In this document: piece after piece, positions 5,333 through 8,563 of the stretch | Numbering within the stretch: the first letter of the stretch is position 1 | Layout of the letters: every line of letters starts with the position of its first letter | From: Erythrobacter sp. | GTDB lineage: Bacteria; Pseudomonadota; Alphaproteobacteria; Sphingomonadales; Sphingomonadaceae | Direction of reading: 5' to 3' | Length of the DNA: 8,563 bases | Assembly (NCBI GenBank): GCA_030731635.1 | Contig: JANQTR010000257.1 | Coordinates: 1-8,563, forward strand | Program-made: the position numbers and the translations under genes | Notes under the pieces: model-generated | Databases searched by the model: none | What the model saw: only the letters and a program-made list of their open reading frames with translations | Told to the model about the DNA's origin: nothing

Positions 5333-6946
5333 TTGACTTCGCTCGCACATCCACTGTCCGCCCAGAACCTGCACACGCGGGCGACAATTCACGCCAACCT
5401 TGGCACCGCTGCGCTGGTGGAACATGCGCTGGCAAAGGGTGAAGGCAAGCTGACCGCGCATGGCGCGCTGCTGGTGGAAACAGGCAAGTTCACCGGGCGC
5501 AGCGTCAAGGACAAGTTTATCGTGCGCGACGCCGCGACCGAAGACACGATCAACTGGGGCCCAATCAACCAACCGATGAGCCCGGAACATTTCGCCGCCT
5601 TGAAGGCCGATTTCCTTAGCGCGCTCGAAGGGCAGGATGAACTTTACGTCGCTGATCTGTTCGGCGGATCGCAGCCCGAATATCGCGTCAATGTGCGGGT
5701 GATCACCCAGATGGCGTGGCACAGCCTGTTCGTGCGCACACTGCTGGTGCGCCCCGCTGCGGAAGAAATCGCAAACTTCGCGCCCGAATACACCATCATC
5801 AATCTGCCCAGCTTCAAGGCGAACCCCGAACGCCACGGTTGCCGCAGCGATACGGTGATCGCGGTGAGCTTTACCGAAAAGCTGATTCTGATCGGCAATA
5901 CCGAATATTCGGGCGAGATGAAGAAGGGCGTGTTCGGCCTGCTCAACTACCTTCTGCCCGCGCAAGGCGTGATGCCCATGCACTGTTCGGCAAACATCGG
6001 CGCAGACGGTAAAAGCGCAATTTTCTTCGGTCTGTCGGGCACTGGCAAGACCACGCTTTCGGCCGATGCCAGCCGCACGCTGATCGGCGATGATGAACAC
6101 GGCTGGTCGGACACCGCCGTGTTCAATTTCGAAGGCGGCTGTTATGCCAAGATGATCAACCTTTCGGCCGAAGGTGAGCCGGAAATCTACGCCACCACCC
6201 GGATGTTCGGCACGATCCTTGAAAACGTGGCGATGGATGAGGCCACGCGTGAGCTCGATTTCACCGATGCTTCGCTGACCGAAAATACCCGCGGCGCCTA
6301 TCCGATCGAATTCATCCCGAATACGAGCGAGAAGAACCTCGGCCCGGCGCCGTCGAATGTGATCATGCTGACCGCCGATGCCTTTGGCGTGCTGCCCCCG
6401 ATCGCGCGGCTGACGGCGGATCAGGCGATGTATTACTTCCTCAGCGGCTACACTGCCAAGGTGGCAGGCACCGAAATCGGCGTGACCGAGCCTGAGGCGA
6501 CCTTCAGCACCTGTTTCGGCGCTGCCTTCATGCCGCGCCACCCGAGCGTTTACGGCAACCTGCTGAAAGAGCGTATCGGCAGGGGCAACGCGGAATGCTG
6601 GCTGGTCAACACCGGCTGGACCGGCGGCAAGTATGGCACCGGCAGCCGGATGCCGATCAAGGCGACCCGCGCGCTGCTTAATGCCGTGCTTGACGGCAAA
6701 ATGGACAGCGTCGAGTTTCGCAAGGATCCCAATTTTGGCTTTGACGTGCCGGTGTTCGTGCCCGCGCTGGCCGAAGCGGGGCTGGATCAGACCATCCTCG
6801 ACCCGCGGAGCACCTGGGCCGATCCGGCGGAGTATGACGCGACCGCGCGCAAATTGGTGCAGCTGTTCATCGACAACTTCGCCCAGTTCGAAGCCCATGT
6901 CGACGAAGGCGTGCGCCAAGCTGCTCCGGCACCGGTTGCGGCCTGA
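5333..6946 (+). CDS. pckA: Phosphoenolpyruvate carboxykinase (ATP)
   Basis: This enzyme catalyses oxaloacetate + ATP to phosphoenolpyruvate + CO2 + ADP, the first committed step of gluconeogenesis, in the cytoplasm. The 537-residue product matches the usual ATP-type length. Key motifs are in order: TGRSVKDKF with substrate-binding Arg56; GEMKKG with Lys198 and HCSANIG with His217 (metal ligands by comparison with the E. coli enzyme); P-loop GLSGTGKTT at 233-241; the kinase-2/signature block GDDEHGW with Asp253-Asp254; then FNFEGGCYAK and LTADAFGVLPP. The gene appears intact. It starts at TTG behind AGGAGAG; an earlier in-frame TTG at 5288 has no such support. It is divergent from chvI, and in Agrobacterium the neighbouring ChvG/ChvI system influences pckA expression. 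Its product, PEP, is also the phosphodonor for the PTS proteins encoded across the divergent region. Confidence 0.97.
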   Translation: MTSLAHPLSAQNLHTRATIHANLGTAALVEHALAKGEGKLTAHGALLVETGKFTGRSVKDKFIVRDAATEDTINWGPINQPMSPEHFAALKADFLSALEGQDELYVADLFGGSQPEYRVNVRVITQMAWHSLFVRTLLVRPAAEEIANFAPEYTIINLPSFKANPERHGCRSDTVIAVSFTEKLILIGNTEYSGEMKKGVFGLLNYLLPAQGVMPMHCSANIGADGKSAIFFGLSGTGKTTLSADASRTLIGDDEHGWSDTAVFNFEGGCYAKMINLSAEGEPEIYATTRMFGTILENVAMDEATRELDFTDASLTENTRGAYPIEFIPNTSEKNLGPAPSNVIMLTADAFGVLPPIARLTADQAMYYFLSGYTAKVAGTEIGVTEPEATFSTCFGAAFMPRHPSVYGNLLKERIGRGNAECWLVNTGWTGGKYGTGSRMPIKATRALLNAVLDGKMDSVEFRKDPNFGFDVPVFVPALAEAGLDQTILDPRSTWADPAEYDATARKLVQLFIDNFAQFEAHVDEGVRQAAPAPVAA

Positions 6947-6967
6947 TTAACTGGTTTTCCCTGCCAT

Positions 6968-6997
6968 TTGGGCGTAACATCGATGGTGGAGTATAAT
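6968..6997 (+). promoter_or_regulatory. Candidate promoter of the small DUF937-like gene
   Basis: A perfect TATAAT lies at 6992-6997, rare in so GC-rich a background. A weak -35 (TTGGGC, 6968-6973) stands 18 bases upstream. Transcription would start around 7004, leaving a leader of under 20 bases that contains the AAGGGA ribosome site. The perfect inverted repeat TGGAG (6987-6991) / CTCCA (6999-7003) brackets the -10 box and could be a repressor site. The box and repeat are seen; the regulation is inferred. Confidence 0.5.
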
Positions 6998-7021
6998 GCT
7001 CCAACAGCAAGGGATAGTAGC

Positions 7022-7345
7022 ATGAGCATTCTCGACGGGATTCTGAAGAACATCGGCGGCGCGCCGGATGATGTGGTCAATCTGGCCAAGCAGGTCGGGC
7101 TTGATCCGGCGATGGTCGAAAAGGCGATTGCGACCCTGGGCCACACCCATCAACTGGATGGCGATACCGTGGAACTGGCGGCGGAAAAGACCGGTATGAG
7201 CCCGGACATCCTCAACCAGATCGTTGGTGCCATCGGCGGCGAAGGCTCACTCACCAACTTTGCCTCGATCCTCGACAAGGACGGTGACGGCAACCCGATC
7301 AACGACATCCTCGGCATGGCCAAGGGATTGTTCGGCAAGAGCTGA
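7022..7345 (+). CDS. Small DUF937/YidB-like protein of unknown function
   Basis: This is a 107-residue soluble protein without signal peptide or membrane segment. It begins MSILDGILKNIGG, continues with two predicted helical segments (about residues 14-40 and 47-72), then an acidic loop DKDGDGNPIND at 85-95 and a hydrophobic end GMAKGLFGKS. The Asp-rich loop followed by a Leu/Gly-rich end resembles DUF937/YidB-family proteins, and the spacing of Asp85, Asp87 and Asp89 is suggestive of an EF-hand- or dockerin-like calcium loop, though it fits neither consensus fully. I chose ATG 7022 because AAGGGA lies 7 bases upstream (7009-7014); an in-frame ATG at 6968 precedes the candidate -10 box and is unlikely. 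It lies 75 bases after pckA but seems to have its own promoter. It converges with the metallopeptidase gene, 27 bases apart. Function is unknown. Confidence 0.75.
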   Translation: MSILDGILKNIGGAPDDVVNLAKQVGLDPAMVEKAIATLGHTHQLDGDTVELAAEKTGMSPDILNQIVGAIGGEGSLTNFASILDKDGDGNPINDILGMAKGLFGKS

Positions 7346-7372
7346 ACTGGCGCATGGGGCGCGGGCCGACTC

Positions 7373-8563
7373 TCAATTGTCGTCGCCCCCGCCCCCTTCG
7401 CCATCATCTTCCTCCGCGGTCAGGGCTGCGGGATCGAAGCTGGCAACTGTGATCCTCTGCCCATCAGGCGTGCCGGCAAGCTGTTCCATCAGGTTGCGCG
7501 CAGCCGTGGCTCGCTTTCCCCCATGCGGATCGGCCGCAACGGGGCTCAGCAAGAAGCGCGCAATCGTGTTTTCTCCCTCTGACGCCTTGAGCAAGGCCAC
7601 CTCGATCGCAAGAAGCTGATCGAACGGTGCCAGTTCGCTCGCCCGTTCTAGCGCGTGGCGCGCAGCTTCAGGCGGGGCAACACCGCGCCGCGTGAAGCTG
7701 CGATAATAGTGGATCAACGGCTGGGTGTGATCGGCCTCGATCCCGTTCAGCGCTTCGAACGGACGCATCGCGGCGACAAAGGCAGCCTCCTTGTCATCAG
7801 CCGCCGCGGCCTTGCGGAACAAGGCATAACCTTTCTGAACATAGGCATCGAGCGCCATCCGGTCGGCAGCGATAGCGGCATCGGCAGCGGCAATCGCGGC
7901 GTCATCATTCCCGGCATCATATTCAGCCTCTGCCAGTCCGGAAAGCACCGCGGCATCACCTGGATAGCGCTCGGCAATCTTGCGCGCGTCGATAACCAGC
8001 TCTGCGGCGCGTTCTGCGTTGACCCCGCGTTTGGAGCGCTGGATCACCGGCATCATCGCCGCGTGCCCTTCGCTGATCGGGGCGACGCGCACCGCACCGA
8101 TCTGGATCGCTTCGCCCGGAAAACGCATTCCGGCCAGGCTGCGCTGACGGGCATAGGCGCTCAGTTCGCGTTCCAGCGTCGCAAGATCACCGAAAAACCG
8201 CTGGCCAGCGGTCAGACTGTCGGTTCCGTTCGCCACCGCCTCCCAATATTGCGCCAACTGGCCTGAACGCGCGGGGTTGAAGCGCAGGTAGTGGAACAGC
8301 AGCCAACTGCGCCCATAGAACGCATCGTAACGTCTCCCGCGGTTCTTGCGGTAGGTTTCATCATCAAGCAACTCAATCACCGATACCGGAGCCGCCTGGC
8401 TGATTTCATAGGCGCGGTCGTTGTTGGGCAGGCCGAGATCGACCGAGCCATCAGGATTGAATCGTGCCGAGGAGAAGTATTCCGCCGCCCCTTCGCTTAG
8501 CCAGCGCGGCATCGCGTGGCGTGCGGAGCCGATCAGAAAGTGGTGGGCATATTCATGCAGCAG
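7373..8563 (-). CDS. Gluzincin-type (MA-like) metallopeptidase with TPR-like C-terminus (partial, N-terminus beyond window)
   Basis: The visible 396 residues start mid-protein at the window edge. Residues 3-7 are HEYAH, an HExxH zinc-protease motif (His3, Glu4, His7). Glu24 in WLSEGAAEYF, 17 residues after the second His, fits the third zinc ligand of gluzincins such as the peptidase MA-like families. A helical region follows. TPR-like repeats then run from about residue 180 to 260 (for example GLAEAEYDAGNDDAAIAAADAAIAAD). A further helical stretch is followed by an acidic, Gly-rich tail (EEDDGEGGGGDDN). The N-terminal part, probably including any signal peptide, is missing, so localisation cannot be judged. 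All three zinc ligands and the catalytic Glu are present, suggesting a working hydrolase. Substrate is unknown. It runs convergently to the small gene at 7022 and shows no link to the PTS cluster. Confidence 0.78.
   Translation of the reverse strand: MLHEYAHHFLIGSARHAMPRWLSEGAAEYFSSARFNPDGSVDLGLPNNDRAYEISQAAPVSVIELLDDETYRKNRGRRYDAFYGRSWLLFHYLRFNPARSGQLAQYWEAVANGTDSLTAGQRFFGDLATLERELSAYARQRSLAGMRFPGEAIQIGAVRVAPISEGHAAMMPVIQRSKRGVNAERAAELVIDARKIAERYPGDAAVLSGLAEAEYDAGNDDAAIAAADAAIAADRMALDAYVQKGYALFRKAAAADDKEAAFVAAMRPFEALNGIEADHTQPLIHYYRSFTRRGVAPPEAARHALERASELAPFDQLLAIEVALLKASEGENTIARFLLSPVAADPHGGKRATAARNLMEQLAGTPDGQRITVASFDPAALTAEEDDGEGGGGDDN

Noticed and set aside
5240..6919. A 559-codon open frame on the minus strand covering almost all of pckA
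   Set aside because: It lies opposite a fully recognisable PEPCK gene, has no recognisable motif, is rich in His/Arg/Gly/Ala as expected from reverse reading of GC-rich codons, and has no supporting ribosome site.
6947..6991. Terminator after pckA
   Set aside because: I see no stem followed by a T tract, only short chance complementarities such as CCA/TGG.
7346..7372. Bidirectional terminator between the convergent genes
   Set aside because: The 27-base gap is GC-rich with no clear inverted repeat or T run.
7655..8266. A 203-codon open frame on the plus strand opposite the metallopeptidase
   Set aside because: There is no recognisable family sequence, and the minus strand carries the HEYAH and TPR-like regions.

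Overview
The window looks like a chromosomal segment from a GC-rich alphaproteobacterium, most likely Sphingomonadales (an Erythrobacter-, Novosphingobium- or Sphingomonas-like genome). The evidence is gene order (chvI-chvG-hprK-rapZ-EIIA(Man)-ptsH, divergent from pckA), the short kinase-domain-only HprK typical of alphaproteobacteria, and a strong GC-rich third-codon bias that leaves long spurious open frames opposite real genes. I saw no insertion sequence, phage gene, tRNA/rRNA gene or CRISPR array. It reads as core chromosome rather than an accessory island.

Layout. (1) Bases 1-5080, minus strand, read from right to left: response regulator chvI, sensor kinase chvG, HPr kinase hprK, nucleotide/RNA-binding protein rapZ, a mannose-family EIIA protein, HPr (ptsH), and the first ~158 residues of a SpoU/TrmH-family RNA methyltransferase cut by the window edge. 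The first four genes overlap by 4-8 bases without clear Shine-Dalgarno sites, so they appear translationally coupled. A 75-base gap with a potential two-tier RNA fold separates rapZ from the EIIA gene. (2) Bases 5081-5332: a divergent regulatory region with a perfect 12-bp palindrome, serving chvI on one side and pckA on the other. (3) Bases 5333-6946, plus: pckA, ATP-type PEP carboxykinase, starting at TTG behind a strong Shine-Dalgarno. (4) Bases 7022-7345, plus: a small DUF937/YidB-like protein behind a perfect TATAAT box framed by an inverted repeat. (5) Bases 7373-8563, minus: the C-terminal 396 residues of a gluzincin-type metallopeptidase with TPR-like helices and an acidic Gly-rich tail, its N-terminus outside the window.

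How they work together. ChvG/ChvI is an envelope and acid-stress two-component system. HPr, EIIA(Man) and HprK are a regulatory PTS branch that uses PEP and probably moves no sugar, since no EIIB/EIIC permease is present here. PckA makes PEP from oxaloacetate and so supplies that phosphodonor. The linkage suggests coordination of envelope signalling with gluconeogenic and PEP status; that is inference from gene order plus known alphaproteobacterial biology. I found no evidence for a wholly new system. The best second looks are the rapZ-EIIA intercistronic fold, a His-to-Gln change in HprK, the pckA/chvI palindrome, and the operator-like repeat over the -10 box of the small gene.
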